Shown piece after piece: positions 25,797 to 34,605 of a stretch of DNA of 64,000 bases. The stretch covers positions 1 to 64,000 of the forward strand of contig NZ_JOEA01000029.1 of assembly GCF_000719115.1 (NCBI RefSeq). Direction: 5' to 3'. A model generated the notes under the pieces. It worked only from the letters and a program-made list of their open reading frames with translations. It was not told the DNA's origin and ran no database searches. The position numbers and the translations under genes were made by a program. Positions within the stretch are counted from its first letter, which is position 1. Each line of letters begins with the position of its first letter. Origin of the DNA: Lentzea albidocapillata. Lineage in GTDB: Bacteria; Actinomycetota; Actinomycetes; Mycobacteriales; Pseudonocardiaceae.

Positions 25797-27651
25797 GACA
25801 CTCGCGGTGCTCGCGACAGCCGCGGCTCTGACAACAGCGGCACCGGCCGTGGCCCAGGAACAGATGACGCCGTCGGTGACCGTCTCGCCGAACGTCAGCG
25901 CACTCGACCCCGCCGGCGAGAAGCTCACCATCACCGGCACGGGATTCGACCCCAGGGCCAACGAGGGCAAGGGCTGGGGCGTCCGCGTCGGCCCGAAGCG
26001 CGACGGCTGGCGCGGCAGGACGACGACCACGAGCCAGTACTCCAAGCTGCTCAAGGAGAACTGGGCGGTCGGCATCGATCTCAAGCCCGACGGCACCTGG
26101 CAGGCCACACCGACGGTCAGGGCCACCTACAAGGCCGGCAGCGAGGAGTTCAGCGCGGCGACCGAACAGCTCTACCTGATGATCTTCAGCTGGGACAACC
26201 CGGAGACGGGCAACGACCTCGTCGTCCCCCTGCAGTTCACCGGGATCACCTCACCGTCCGAGCCCCGGCAGGGCAGCCTGCACTGGCCGGTGGTGGCGGG
26301 CTGGAACGGCACCCCGAGCGCCGGCACCACCGGCCAGACCTGGCCGTACACGAGCAGCACGCAGACCACCGCCGAGTTCGGCGGCAGGATCGACTTCGCG
26401 GCACCGAAGGCGCGCATCACCAAGCCCCGCGTCGACCTCGGAGCGAAGACGCTGACCGTCGACGTCAACGGTGTCACCGTGCCGTTCGCCGGCATCAAGG
26501 CCGGTCAGCCCACCTTCAACGGCAACACCGCGACGCTCCGGATGGAGCTGGAGCTGACCGAGAAGGGCAGCACGGCCCTGAACGGCTTCCTGCCCGCGAA
26601 CACGGCACTGGCCCCCGCGACCATGACCTACCCGGTCGCCGCCCCCACCCTCACGCTCACCCAGACCGAGATCCCCCAGAACGGCACGCTTTCCTTCACC
26701 GGCCAGGGTTTCAGCGCGGGCGAGCAGGTCAGCCTCGACGGCCGGGCGACCTTCACGGCCGACCAGGAAGGCGGCGTCGCGGGCGAACTCGCCGCCACCG
26801 CCGCACCCGGCCGGCACACGCTCACCGCCACCGGCCTCGACTCCCGGCGCACGGCCGATGCCACCTACACCGTCAAGGCGGCCGGCTGCGAGGTCACCTC
26901 GATCACCAAGGGCACGCTGTTGTGGGGCTTCAAGAAGAGCTTCCGCGAGTACGTCGGCAAGGGCAGCGGCAACAGCATCACCGGCACGAACGGTGCCGTC
27001 GTCACCGACGTCGACGCCTCCCCGAACACCAACGGCGTGACCACCGGCGCGCACCAGTACCCGTTCAAGGAAGCGAGGTACACGTCCGCGACGCAGTTCG
27101 AGGTCGCTTTCGGCGGCACGATCACGTTCACGTACCCCGGCCACTTCTTCACGATCCACCTGGCGAACCCGAAGGTCACCGTCAAGGACGCGAAGGGCAC
27201 GCTCTCGGCCGACGTGGAACTCGTCACCAGCGGCCCCACGCCCGGCAAGCCGGCGAAACTGACCGGGGTCGAGCTCGCCGACCTGGACCTCGCCGCCGCG
27301 AAGACCACCGACGACGCGGGTGTGCTCACCATCACAGGCGTGCGGAGCACGCTCACCAACTCCGAGGCGTTCGCCGGGTTCTACGGGGCCGGGGACAAGC
27401 TCGACGACCTCACGCTGACCCTGGGTTCGTCCTGCTCAGCGCTACCGCAGCAGCCCGGGCCCGCCGGTCCGCCGCCGGTCGTGCAGGCCCCGCAGGACCT
27501 GGTGCCGCCACTCACCTTCCGGCCACAGCGGCTGGCCAGCACGGGTGCGTCTCCGCTGGTGCCTTCGATCGCGGGGTTCGTGCTCCTGGTCAGCGGAATC
27601 ACGTTGCTGACGGGGGCCAGGCGGTGGACTTCACCCGGACGGAGGACTTGA
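25789..27651 (+). CDS. HtaA-domain haem-binding cell-wall protein with LASTG sorting signal
   Basis: A 620-residue exported protein: signal peptide (1-22, ending APAVA), two beta-rich N-terminal regions with an Ig-like GEKLTITGTGFDP start, and a C-terminal HtaA-type domain from about residue 375 (ITKGTLLWGFKKSFREYV, TITFTYPGHFFTIHLANPKV, AGFYGAGDKLDDLTLTL). HtaA domains bind haem on the surface of corynebacteria. Residues 582-586 are LASTG, followed by a hydrophobic stretch and GARRW, which matches the LAxTG signal of class E sortases, so it should be wall-anchored. The ATG overlaps the preceding stop by 8 bp. Confidence 0.88.
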   Translation: MRRTLAVLATAAALTTAAPAVAQEQMTPSVTVSPNVSALDPAGEKLTITGTGFDPRANEGKGWGVRVGPKRDGWRGRTTTTSQYSKLLKENWAVGIDLKPDGTWQATPTVRATYKAGSEEFSAATEQLYLMIFSWDNPETGNDLVVPLQFTGITSPSEPRQGSLHWPVVAGWNGTPSAGTTGQTWPYTSSTQTTAEFGGRIDFAAPKARITKPRVDLGAKTLTVDVNGVTVPFAGIKAGQPTFNGNTATLRMELELTEKGSTALNGFLPANTALAPATMTYPVAAPTLTLTQTEIPQNGTLSFTGQGFSAGEQVSLDGRATFTADQEGGVAGELAATAAPGRHTLTATGLDSRRTADATYTVKAAGCEVTSITKGTLLWGFKKSFREYVGKGSGNSITGTNGAVVTDVDASPNTNGVTTGAHQYPFKEARYTSATQFEVAFGGTITFTYPGHFFTIHLANPKVTVKDAKGTLSADVELVTSGPTPGKPAKLTGVELADLDLAAAKTTDDAGVLTITGVRSTLTNSEAFAGFYGAGDKLDDLTLTLGSSCSALPQQPGPAGPPPVVQAPQDLVPPLTFRPQRLASTGASPLVPSIAGFVLLVSGITLLTGARRWTSPGRRT

Positions 27652-27655
27652 TCAC

Positions 27656-27661
27656 TATGAT
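27656..27661 (+). promoter_or_regulatory. Candidate -10 box for leaderless lipoprotein gene
   Basis: TATGAT lies 6 nt before GTG 27668, with no Shine-Dalgarno sequence. It sits 4 nt after the HtaA stop, so the lipoprotein gene probably has its own promoter rather than depending only on the haem operon. Confidence 0.45.
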
Positions 27662-27667
27662 GAGTGA

Positions 27668-29170
27668 GTGCCCCTGAGTCGTCGACCTCTCGCGTTACTC
27701 GCTGCGCTCGCGCTGGTCAGTGCGGTCACGGCGTGCACCAACGCAGCGATCGGCGACCCGGTCGGAGCACCGGTCGAGCAGCAGAAGCCCACGTCAACGA
27801 AGAAGGCACCCGCGACGGCGCCTCCCCGGGACAAGATCAGGCTCAGCGTCGAGAACGGTCGCCAGAGCGCCGGCACGGTCATCGCCGGGGCCGCGGACGC
27901 GCCGTACAACTACGCGCCCGCCGTGATGGTCGACAACGGCAAGGTGCGCGCGTGGTGGTGCAGCCAGCTGGGCGCGGCACCGCCCAGCGGCGACGACATC
28001 CTCTACAGCGAGGGCCCGGCCGTCGGCGGCCCGTTCTCGACGGCGGTCCCGGTCTTCTCCGGCAGTGGCGGCAGCTTCGACGCGATGCACACCTGCGACC
28101 CGTCGCTGATCAAAATCGGCAGCGTCTACTACATGTATTACACGGGCGCGGCACGGGACAACCACGCGAACCACAGCTCGGTCGGCGTCGCGTCCAGCCC
28201 GGACGGCATCACCTGGACGCGCGAGGCGGGCGGCCAGTCGATCATCGCCCCCGCCGGCGACAACATTCGCGAGAACACCTACGGCGCGGGCCAGCAGTCG
28301 GCGATCTACGTCGACGGCTGGGTGTACCTGATGTTCACCGACACCACCGGCCTCGCCTCCCACCACAACGGCGCCGGCCAGTACGTGCTGCGCTCGAAGG
28401 ACCCGACGTTCACCAAGGGCGTCGAGGCACTCGGCACGCAGGGCTTCAAGGCGGTGACGTCGAACAACGGCCCGCGCACCCGCTCGGTGGTCGAGGCGTT
28501 CAGCGCGGACTGGATGTGGATCGAGGCGGTGTCGTCGTTCGCCATCGCCCACGAGACCGACAAGGGCACCACGATCACGTTCTGGAACAAGGACTTCACC
28601 CGCCACCCGTTCGAGGCCGTGCTGATCCCCGGCGCCTGGAAGGAGGGCCCCGGCCTGCTGCGCACGCCGGAGGGCCACGCTCCGGCGGACGCCAAGGACC
28701 CGTGCGCACGAGTGGGGCTGGACGTGCTGCGCGGCACCGTCGAGGGTCCGGCCGGACCGACGAACATCTCCCACTTCGGCCTCGACGCGGTCGGGCTCAA
28801 GGGCTGCGTCACCGCGACCGAGGCGAAGGCGCTCAACGGCCTCGCGGTGCCTTCGCCGGAACGCACGCTCGACGTCGTCGTGGGCGGCAACGTGATGCGG
28901 TTCGAGCGCCGTTCGGTGGCCGAGAAGTTCGCCCGCGGCGTGCTCGGCACCCGGCCGCAGGGCGTCGACGCGCTGAAGCTCGCGTTCACCGTCCCGGCCG
29001 GCGCGCCCGCGGTGACCAACCCGGCGGGCCAGGTCGGACTGTTGCTCGCCGGCAAGCTGTGGGTGGTCGGGTCCGCCGAGATCGCGACGCTCAACTCGTC
29101 CAAGATCACCCCGGTGTCCGCTGACCAGTGGGCCAAGTACGAGCGCGTGCCGGATCTCGCCCGACGCTGA
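27668..29170 (+). CDS. Lipoprotein with beta-propeller (GH43/DUF-like) domain
   Basis: A 500-residue lipoprotein (lipobox SAVTAC). Residues about 60-330 look like a five-bladed propeller of the glycosidase-43/32 kind: APAVMVDNGKVRAWWC, DPSLIKIGSVYYMYYTGAARDN, GVASSPDGITWTRE, SAIYVDGWVYLMFTDTT. The second half is of unknown type. It could bind or cut carbohydrate, but I do not see a clear catalytic triad. GTG 27668 is chosen because of the -10 box just upstream. Alone, downstream of the haem operon. Confidence 0.7.
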   Translation: MPLSRRPLALLAALALVSAVTACTNAAIGDPVGAPVEQQKPTSTKKAPATAPPRDKIRLSVENGRQSAGTVIAGAADAPYNYAPAVMVDNGKVRAWWCSQLGAAPPSGDDILYSEGPAVGGPFSTAVPVFSGSGGSFDAMHTCDPSLIKIGSVYYMYYTGAARDNHANHSSVGVASSPDGITWTREAGGQSIIAPAGDNIRENTYGAGQQSAIYVDGWVYLMFTDTTGLASHHNGAGQYVLRSKDPTFTKGVEALGTQGFKAVTSNNGPRTRSVVEAFSADWMWIEAVSSFAIAHETDKGTTITFWNKDFTRHPFEAVLIPGAWKEGPGLLRTPEGHAPADAKDPCARVGLDVLRGTVEGPAGPTNISHFGLDAVGLKGCVTATEAKALNGLAVPSPERTLDVVVGGNVMRFERRSVAEKFARGVLGTRPQGVDALKLAFTVPAGAPAVTNPAGQVGLLLAGKLWVVGSAEIATLNSSKITPVSADQWAKYERVPDLARR

Positions 29171-29192
29171 CCGGTGGCAGTCACGACGGGCC

Positions 29193-29993
29193 CTACAACG
29201 CGCTGGACGTTCGCCTGACGAAGTCCCGGAACGACCCCGCCGGCCTGCCCGTCACGTCCTGGACGGTCGTGGTGACCCGGTCCTCCGCTCCCCCTCGGAT
29301 GTCCTCGTCGAGCCCGGCGAGGAGGGCGGCGAAGTCGCGGGGCAGCCCTTCGGCGATCCGTTCGGTCATCTCGGCGGTGCTGACCGACCGGTGCCGGACG
29401 GGCTTCCCGGTGACGTCGGTGATGATCGCGGCGGCATCGGCGTAGCTCAGCGCCTCCGGGCCGGTGATCACGTGATCGGTGTTGTGCGGCAACGGATCCG
29501 TCAACGCTCGCGCGGCCACCGCGGCGATGTCGGCGGCGTCGACGAACCCGACCCTGCCGTCTCCGGTGGCCGTGACGATCTCGCCCGCCCGGACCCCGGC
29601 CGCGAGCGGGTGGTCGCCGGTGAAGTTCTGCATGAACCAGGACGGCCGCAGCACCGTCCACTCCGGCAGGGTGCGCACGAGTGCGGGGAGAGCGCCCATC
29701 CCCGTGGCGCTCTCCGGCACCGCGGACGAGCTCAGCAGTACCACTCGCCGCACGAGCCGCGCTCGAGCGAGCAGCGACTCGACCACCGGAACGGGGTCGA
29801 CGACTCCGATCGGGGGGATCAGGTAGACACGATCTACCTCTTCCAGGGCACCTTCGAACGTCGCCGGCACGTCCCAGTCGAACCGCACGTGGCCCGGGAG
29901 CACCGGTTTTCTGGTGCCGACGCGGGCATCGGGCAGTAGATCCGCGAGCAGGCTGCCGGTCGTGCCGGTACCGCCGATGACCAGCGTGCTCAT
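29193..29993 (-). CDS. NmrA-like NAD(P)-binding protein
   Basis: A 266-residue atypical SDR/NmrA-family protein: TLVIGGTGTTGSLLADLL at the N-terminus, RVVLLSSSAVPE, LRPSWFMQNF, and FVDAADIAAVAARAL, as in NAD(P)H-binding azoreductase/QorB-like proteins. No YxxxK active site, so it may be a sensor or an uncommon reductase. ATG 29993 overlaps the stop of the SnoaL-like gene as ATGA; the two form an operon controlled by the divergent TetR gene. Confidence 0.85.
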   Translation of the reverse strand: MSTLVIGGTGTTGSLLADLLPDARVGTRKPVLPGHVRFDWDVPATFEGALEEVDRVYLIPPIGVVDPVPVVESLLARARLVRRVVLLSSSAVPESATGMGALPALVRTLPEWTVLRPSWFMQNFTGDHPLAAGVRAGEIVTATGDGRVGFVDAADIAAVAARALTDPLPHNTDHVITGPEALSYADAAAIITDVTGKPVRHRSVSTAEMTERIAEGLPRDFAALLAGLDEDIRGGAEDRVTTTVQDVTGRPAGSFRDFVRRTSSAL

Positions 29994-30373
29994 GACGTCC
30001 AGTCCTGCACGTAGAGCGGGTTCCAGTAGTCGCGGTAGTGCACGATCTCCCCGTCGCGGGTCGTGATGACCACGATGTAGGAGTACCGGTACGGCTCGCC
30101 CGTCGCCACCACGACGCCCTCGAGGTCGAACTCGGCGACAAGGACATCGGGGTCCGTGCTCTGGTAGACGACCTGCTTCGGAACAGCCCTGATGTCGAGC
30201 ATCTTCGGGTAGTCGCGCACGTAGTCCTCGACCGCCGCGCGGCCCTCCAGCCTGGCCGGCCAGCCGGGCGGGGCGAACGGGAACTCCGCCACGCCGTCCT
30301 CGGCCCACAGGCCCGCGAAGCCGATCATGTCCTTGTCCAGCAGCAGTTGCAGCGCCCTCGGGATGAGGTCCAC
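29990..30373 (-). CDS. SnoaL-like / NTF2-fold protein
   Basis: A 127-residue NTF2-fold protein: N-terminal helix with LLLDKDMIGFAGLWAEDGVAEFPF, the middle strand LVAEFDLEGVVVATGEPYRYSYIVV, and a C-terminal HYRDYWNP. Family members are small isomerases, hydrolases or binding proteins; function here unknown. GTG 30373 follows GGAGG by about 5 nt. First gene of the operon divergent from the TetR regulator. Confidence 0.85.
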   Translation of the reverse strand: MDLIPRALQLLLDKDMIGFAGLWAEDGVAEFPFAPPGWPARLEGRAAVEDYVRDYPKMLDIRAVPKQVVYQSTDPDVLVAEFDLEGVVVATGEPYRYSYIVVITTRDGEIVHYRDYWNPLYVQDWTS

Positions 30374-30394
30374 GGAAGCTCCTCCGAAAGAAAT

Positions 30395-30450
30395 GGACGA
30401 GACGGTATCGTCCCGTCCACAACAGTAGGCGGGACGGGACCGTCTCGTCC
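30395..30450. promoter_or_regulatory. Two palindromic TetR operators
   Basis: Site 1 (30395-30418) is an imperfect palindrome whose halves GGACGAGACGGT and GGACGGGACGAT (complement) match at 10 of 12 positions. Site 2 (30432-30450) pairs GGACGGGA with TCTCGTCC around CCG. Both lie in the gap between the SnoaL-like operon and the TetR gene and cover the expected promoter of each, so the TetR protein should repress both. Confidence 0.7.
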
Positions 30451-30468
30451 AGTCCTATGATGTGCGTC

Positions 30469-31056
30469 ATGACCAAGCGCACCCCGACCGGCGCCGCCGT
30501 CCTGCAGCCCCACGTGACGCAGGCGATCACCGACGCCGTGTTCGACGAGCTGGCCCTGCACGGCTACGGCCGGCTGTCGATGGAGGCGGTGGCCAAGCGC
30601 GCGGAGGTCGGCAAGAGCGCGCTGTACCGGCGGTGGCCGTCCAAACAGGACATGGTGGTCGCGGCGCTGTCGGAGTTCTCCGTGCCACTGGCCGAGGTTC
30701 CGGACACCGGCTCGTTGCGCGGTGATCTGCTGGCCACGGTCACGGCGGTGCACGACTGGCTGACGCACCCGAGGTTCGCGACGATCCTGCCCGACCTCAC
30801 CGCCGAGGCCGTCCGCACTCCGGCGTTGTCCGAGGCGATCGCGGCGACGATCGGCGAACCCCGGCGCGCGCTCGGTGCCGTGACGTTGCGGCGGGCCGTC
30901 GACCGGGGCGAGCTACCGCCGGACCTCGACGTCGAGATCGCCCTGGACCTGGTCGCGGCGCCGGTCTACTGGCGCCTGTCCGTGCGACGGGCCGAGGTCG
31001 AGCCCGACTACCTCGAACGGCTCGTGGACCACCTGCTGCGAGCGCTTCAGTGCTGA
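30469..31056 (+). CDS. TetR-family repressor
   Basis: About 195 residues: N-terminal helix-turn-helix with AITDAVFDELALHGYGRLSMEAVAKRAEVGKSALYRRWPSK (region), and a TetR_C-like ligand domain. ATG 30469 is favoured because TATGAT at 30456-30461 lies 7 nt upstream, i.e. a leaderless transcript; ATG 30457 would fall inside that box. Controls the NmrA/SnoaL operon and itself through two operators. The 3' end overlaps the oxidoreductase gene by 10 bp. Confidence 0.9.
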   Translation: MTKRTPTGAAVLQPHVTQAITDAVFDELALHGYGRLSMEAVAKRAEVGKSALYRRWPSKQDMVVAALSEFSVPLAEVPDTGSLRGDLLATVTAVHDWLTHPRFATILPDLTAEAVRTPALSEAIAATIGEPRRALGAVTLRRAVDRGELPPDLDVEIALDLVAAPVYWRLSVRRAEVEPDYLERLVDHLLRALQC

Positions 31057-32096
31057 TAACTGGGGTAGTCGATGTAACCATGCGGGGTCTGGAACCAGGT
31101 CTCGCGGTCGGTGCTCACGAGCGGCAGGTCCAGCCGGAACCGTTCGACGAGATCAGGGTTGGCCAGGTAGGCGCGGCCGTAGCTGATCAGGTCGGCGCCG
31201 TTGGCGAGCCACCGTTCGCCCTGCTCGCGCGTGCTCTCGTGCGGACCGATCTGGCCGCCGGGGTTGAAGATGAACGCGGTCGGCCACGCCTTGCGCAACC
31301 CCATCAGCACCTCGTCGTCCGCGGTGGCCATCACGTGGACGTAAGCGATGTCCGGCAACGCTTTCAGCAGCTCGCCGTAGAGCGCGGGCACGTCCTCCTC
31401 GACGATGCTCTGGATCTCGCCGCCGGGTGAGAGCCGGATGCCGACGCGGTCCGCTCCGATGGCGTCCACGGCCGCTTCGACGGCCTCCACGGCGAACCGG
31501 ACGCGGCCGGCGATCGAGCCGCCGTAGCCGTCGGTGCGCTCGTTCGCGCTGGACGACAGGAACTGCTGGATCAGGTAGCCGTTGGCGCCGTGCAGTTCGA
31601 CGCCGTCGAACCCGGCCTCGACGGCCTTGCGGGCCGCGTCGCCGAACGCCTGGACCTGCTCGGTGACCTCCGCCGCCGACAGCGCCCGTGGCACCGGCGC
31701 GGACTGCACGCCGCTCGGGGTGAACACCTCGGTGACGGCCGCGATCGCCGACGGGCCGACGGGGTGGTGCCCGGCGACCTCCACGTGACCGATGCGGCCG
31801 CCGTGCATGAGCTGGGCGAAGATGCGACCGCCGTTGGCGTGCACGGCGCCGGTGACGCCGCGCCAGGCCTCGACCTGGCCATCGGTGTGGAGGCCGGGCA
31901 TGAACGGACCGGCCTGGCCGACCGCGTTCGGGTGCACGCCTTCGGTGACGATGAGTCCGGCGGTGGCGCGCTGGGCGTAGTAGGTCGCCATGGCCTCGGT
32001 CGGTTTGCCGTCAACGGCCCGTGCACGGGTCATCGGCGCCATCACGAGGCGGTTCGGCAGGGCCAGGTTTCCGAGTCGGTAGCTGCTGAGAAGCAT
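31047..32096 (-). CDS. Old-yellow-enzyme-type flavin oxidoreductase
   Basis: A 349-residue FMN enzyme of the old yellow enzyme family. Seen: LPNRLVMAPMTRARA, AQLMHGGRIGH, ELHGANGYLIQQFLSSSANERTDGYGGS, RVGIRLSPGG, and GADLISYGRAYLANPDL. It reduces activated alkenes with NAD(P)H. ATG 32096 lies 60 bp from the divergent MerR gene, with the MerR dyad between them, so it is the likely target. Confidence 0.93.
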   Translation of the reverse strand: MLLSSYRLGNLALPNRLVMAPMTRARAVDGKPTEAMATYYAQRATAGLIVTEGVHPNAVGQAGPFMPGLHTDGQVEAWRGVTGAVHANGGRIFAQLMHGGRIGHVEVAGHHPVGPSAIAAVTEVFTPSGVQSAPVPRALSAAEVTEQVQAFGDAARKAVEAGFDGVELHGANGYLIQQFLSSSANERTDGYGGSIAGRVRFAVEAVEAAVDAIGADRVGIRLSPGGEIQSIVEEDVPALYGELLKALPDIAYVHVMATADDEVLMGLRKAWPTAFIFNPGGQIGPHESTREQGERWLANGADLISYGRAYLANPDLVERFRLDLPLVSTDRETWFQTPHGYIDYPSYQH

Positions 32097-32114
32097 GAGA
32101 GCTAGGCTAGAAAC

Positions 32115-32130
32115 CTGACATTAACGTCAG
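32115..32130. promoter_or_regulatory. MerR-family operator dyad
   Basis: CTGACATTAACGTCAG pairs 7 of 8 positions across its centre and is flanked by ACC and AGGT, which extends the symmetry. It sits midway between the old-yellow-enzyme gene and the divergent merR gene. Confidence 0.7.
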
Positions 32131-32155
32131 AGGTAGCTTTTGTGGTGGAGGTCTC

Positions 32156-32527
32156 ATGCGCATCGGCGAGTTGGCGAAACGCACGGGCGTGAGCGTGCGC
32201 GCGTTGCGCTATTACGAGGAGCAGGGCCTTCTCGCCTCCGAACGCAGCGAGAGCGGGCAACGGCGCTACACCGCGTACGCCGTCGACCGGGTGCGGCTGA
32301 TCCAGCAGCTCTACGGCGCCGGGATCTCCAGCGCGTCGATCCTGGAGATGCTGCCGTGCATGGTCACCGGGATCGCGTCGCCGCAGGTCCTGGCCAAGCT
32401 GCGGGGCCATCGCTCGTCGGTGGTGAAGCAGATCGAAGAGCTGCAGGAGACCCTCCTGCAGCTCGACACGGTGATCGCGGGCGCCACGAAGGCCTACGCG
32501 ACCGGGACGCCGTGCCCGCCCAGCTGA
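32156..32527 (+). CDS. MerR-family transcriptional regulator
   Basis: A 123-residue MerR protein: MRIGELAKRTGVSVRALRYYEEQGLL at the N-terminus, wing with ESGQRRYTAYAVDRVRLIQQL, and a dimerisation coiled coil RSSVVKQIEELQETLLQLDTVI. The C-terminal TGTPCPPS has one Cys. Probably activates the divergent flavin oxidoreductase gene. ATG 32156 follows GGTGGAGG. Confidence 0.9.
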   Translation: MRIGELAKRTGVSVRALRYYEEQGLLASERSESGQRRYTAYAVDRVRLIQQLYGAGISSASILEMLPCMVTGIASPQVLAKLRGHRSSVVKQIEELQETLLQLDTVIAGATKAYATGTPCPPS

Positions 32528-32545
32528 GCAGGCACGGCGCAGTCC

Positions 32546-33586
32546 TCAGATCGTGGCGGTGTCGATCACGAACCGGTACCGCACGTCGCTCGCCAGCACC
32601 CGCTGGTAGGCGGTGTTGATCTCGTCGGCGCCGATCAGCTCGATCTCCGAACCGAGGCCGTGCTCGGCGCAGAAGTCCAGCATCTCCTGGGTCTCCGCGA
32701 TGCCGCCGATCATCGAGCCGGCGAGCGTCTTGCGTCCGCCGAGCAGCCCGAACAGGTTGAGCGAGATCGGCTCCTCCGGCGCGCCGACGTTCACGATCGC
32801 GCCGTCGCTCCTGAGCAGCCCGAGGTAGGCACCGAAGTCGAGCGGCGCGGACACCGTGGACAGGATCACGTCGAACGTGCCGGCGAGCTCGGTGAACGTC
32901 GCCGGGTCGCTGGTCGCGCGGTAGTGCCGGGCGCCGAGTTTGAGCCCGTCGTCCTTCTTGCGCAGCGACTGCGACAGCACGGTGACCTCGGCGCCGAGCG
33001 CGGCGGCGATCTTGACGCCCATGTGGCCGAGCCCGCCCAGGCCGACGACGGCGACCTTCTTGCCCGGTCCGACGCCCCAGTGCTTGAGCGGCGAGTAGAC
33101 GGTGATGCCCGCGCACAGCAGCGGCGCGGCCACGTCCAGTGGGAGTCCCTCGGGGATCCGCACGACGTAGTTCTCGTCGACGACGATCTGCTTCGAGTAG
33201 CCGCCGTAGGTGACGTCTCCGCGGCGGTCGACACCGTTGTAGGTCATGGTGTTGCCACCCGTGCAGTACTGCTCGAAGCCGCGCAGGCAGTTGTCGCACT
33301 CGCGGCACGAGTCGACCATGCAGCCGACGCCGACGCGGTCACCGACGGCGTGGCGGGTGACCTCGGAGCCGACCTCGACGACCACGCCGGCGATCTCGTG
33401 GCCCGGGACCATCGGGAAGATGCCCTGACCCCAGCCCTCGTTGACCTGGTGGATGTCCGAGTGGCAGATGCCCGCGAACTTGATGTCGATCAGGACGTCG
33501 TGCGCGCCGACCGCGCGACGTTCGATGGTGGTGCGCTCCAGCGGTGCCTTGGGTGCTGGAGCGGCGTAGGCAGCGACGGTGCTCAT
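32546..33586 (-). CDS. Zinc-dependent alcohol dehydrogenase (cinnamyl-alcohol-type NAD(P) ADH)
   Basis: A 346-residue zinc MDR alcohol dehydrogenase. Catalytic zinc ligands in [16 protein letters not shown] and [10 protein letters not shown]; structural zinc with [17 protein letters not shown]; Rossmann [22 protein letters not shown]. Substrates are aldehydes and primary alcohols, often with NADP. ATG 33586 follows GAGGAGA. It ends 18 bp from the convergent MerR gene and lies opposite the XRE regulator. Confidence 0.92.
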   Translation of the reverse strand: MSTVAAYAAPAPKAPLERTTIERRAVGAHDVLIDIKFAGICHSDIHQVNEGWGQGIFPMVPGHEIAGVVVEVGSEVTRHAVGDRVGVGCMVDSCRECDNCLRGFEQYCTGGNTMTYNGVDRRGDVTYGGYSKQIVVDENYVVRIPEGLPLDVAAPLLCAGITVYSPLKHWGVGPGKKVAVVGLGGLGHMGVKIAAALGAEVTVLSQSLRKKDDGLKLGARHYRATSDPATFTELAGTFDVILSTVSAPLDFGAYLGLLRSDGAIVNVGAPEEPISLNLFGLLGGRKTLAGSMIGGIAETQEMLDFCAEHGLGSEIELIGADEINTAYQRVLASDVRYRFVIDTATI

Positions 33587-33729
33587 CAGGTTCTCTCCTC
33601 GTTGTCGTGTCGCTGAAGACACTGCTCCGCTTCGGGAGAGCTACCCAGACACCTGTTCTTCGTACGACCGGCGTGCCTACCACCAGCAGTAGCAGGCACG
33701 GTTCGCCCAGGCCGGGAATACTCGGGTGC

Positions 33730-34605
33730 ATGGACGTCGACCCGCGCACCGAGCTGAGCGAGTTCCTGCGCAGCCGCCGGGCGCGGCTGTCCCCCGACGA
33801 CGTCGGGCTGCCCCGCTACGGCCGTACCCGCCGTGTGCCGGGCCTGCGCCGTGAGGAACTGGCGCAGCTCGCGGGCGTCTCGGTGGCGTACTACACACGT
33901 CTCGAGCAGGGCAACGGCCGCAACGTCTCGGACGAGGTGCTGGACTCGATCGCACGCGCGTTGCAGCTCAACGAGGCCGAGTACACGCACCTGCGCAACC
34001 TGACGGCCTGCCCGCGCGACAACAAGAAGAAGAAAAAGACCTCACGCGGAGTCCGGCCGGCCTTGAAACACCTGCTCGACAACGTCGGCGTGCCCGCCTA
34101 CATCGGCGGGCGCCGCTCGGACGTCCTCGCGTGGAACCCGATGGCCGCGGCGTTGTTCGGCGACTGGGCCGCGCTGGAGCCGCGCGACCGGAACTGGGCG
34201 CGCTTCATCTTCCTCCAGCCGTCCTACCAGGAGCTCTTCGTCAACTGGGAGAGCAAGGCCGCCGACGTCGTCGGGTTCCTGCGGATGGATGCGGGGTGCT
34301 ACCCGAACGACCCCGAGCTCACCGCCCTGATCGGCGAGCTGTCGGTGAAGAGCGAGCTGTTCCGGCAGCTCTGGGCCAAGCACGACGTCAAGGAGAAGTC
34401 CTTCGGCACGAAGGTGCTCCGCCACCCGCTCGTGGGCGAGATGACGCTGTCGTACGAGTCGCTGCGGATGCCGAGCGAGCCGGACCTGTTCTTCACCACC
34501 TACCACGCGGAGCCCGGCACGCCGTCCGCCGAGGCGATGCAGCTGCTGGCCAGCTGGGGCAAGGACGCGACGCGCTCCGGCGAGTCCGTCAGGACCCAGA
34601 GGTGA
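33730..34605 (+). CDS. XRE-family regulator with MmyB-like ligand-binding domain
   Basis: A 291-residue protein: N-terminal helix-turn-helix (about 10-85) with RVPGLRREELAQLAGVSVAYYTRLEQGNGRNVS, then an MmyB-like C-terminal domain (VPAYIGGRRSDVLAWNPMAAALFGDW, NWARFIFLQPSYQELFVNWE, GEMTLSYESLRMPSEPDLFFTTYHAEPGT). Members of this large actinobacterial family usually bind a fatty acid and control oxidoreductases; the alcohol dehydrogenase gene next to it is the natural target. A run of lysines (KKKKK) lies between the domains. The stop overlaps the next start as GTGA. Confidence 0.9.
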   Translation: MDVDPRTELSEFLRSRRARLSPDDVGLPRYGRTRRVPGLRREELAQLAGVSVAYYTRLEQGNGRNVSDEVLDSIARALQLNEAEYTHLRNLTACPRDNKKKKKTSRGVRPALKHLLDNVGVPAYIGGRRSDVLAWNPMAAALFGDWAALEPRDRNWARFIFLQPSYQELFVNWESKAADVVGFLRMDAGCYPNDPELTALIGELSVKSELFRQLWAKHDVKEKSFGTKVLRHPLVGEMTLSYESLRMPSEPDLFFTTYHAEPGTPSAEAMQLLASWGKDATRSGESVRTQR

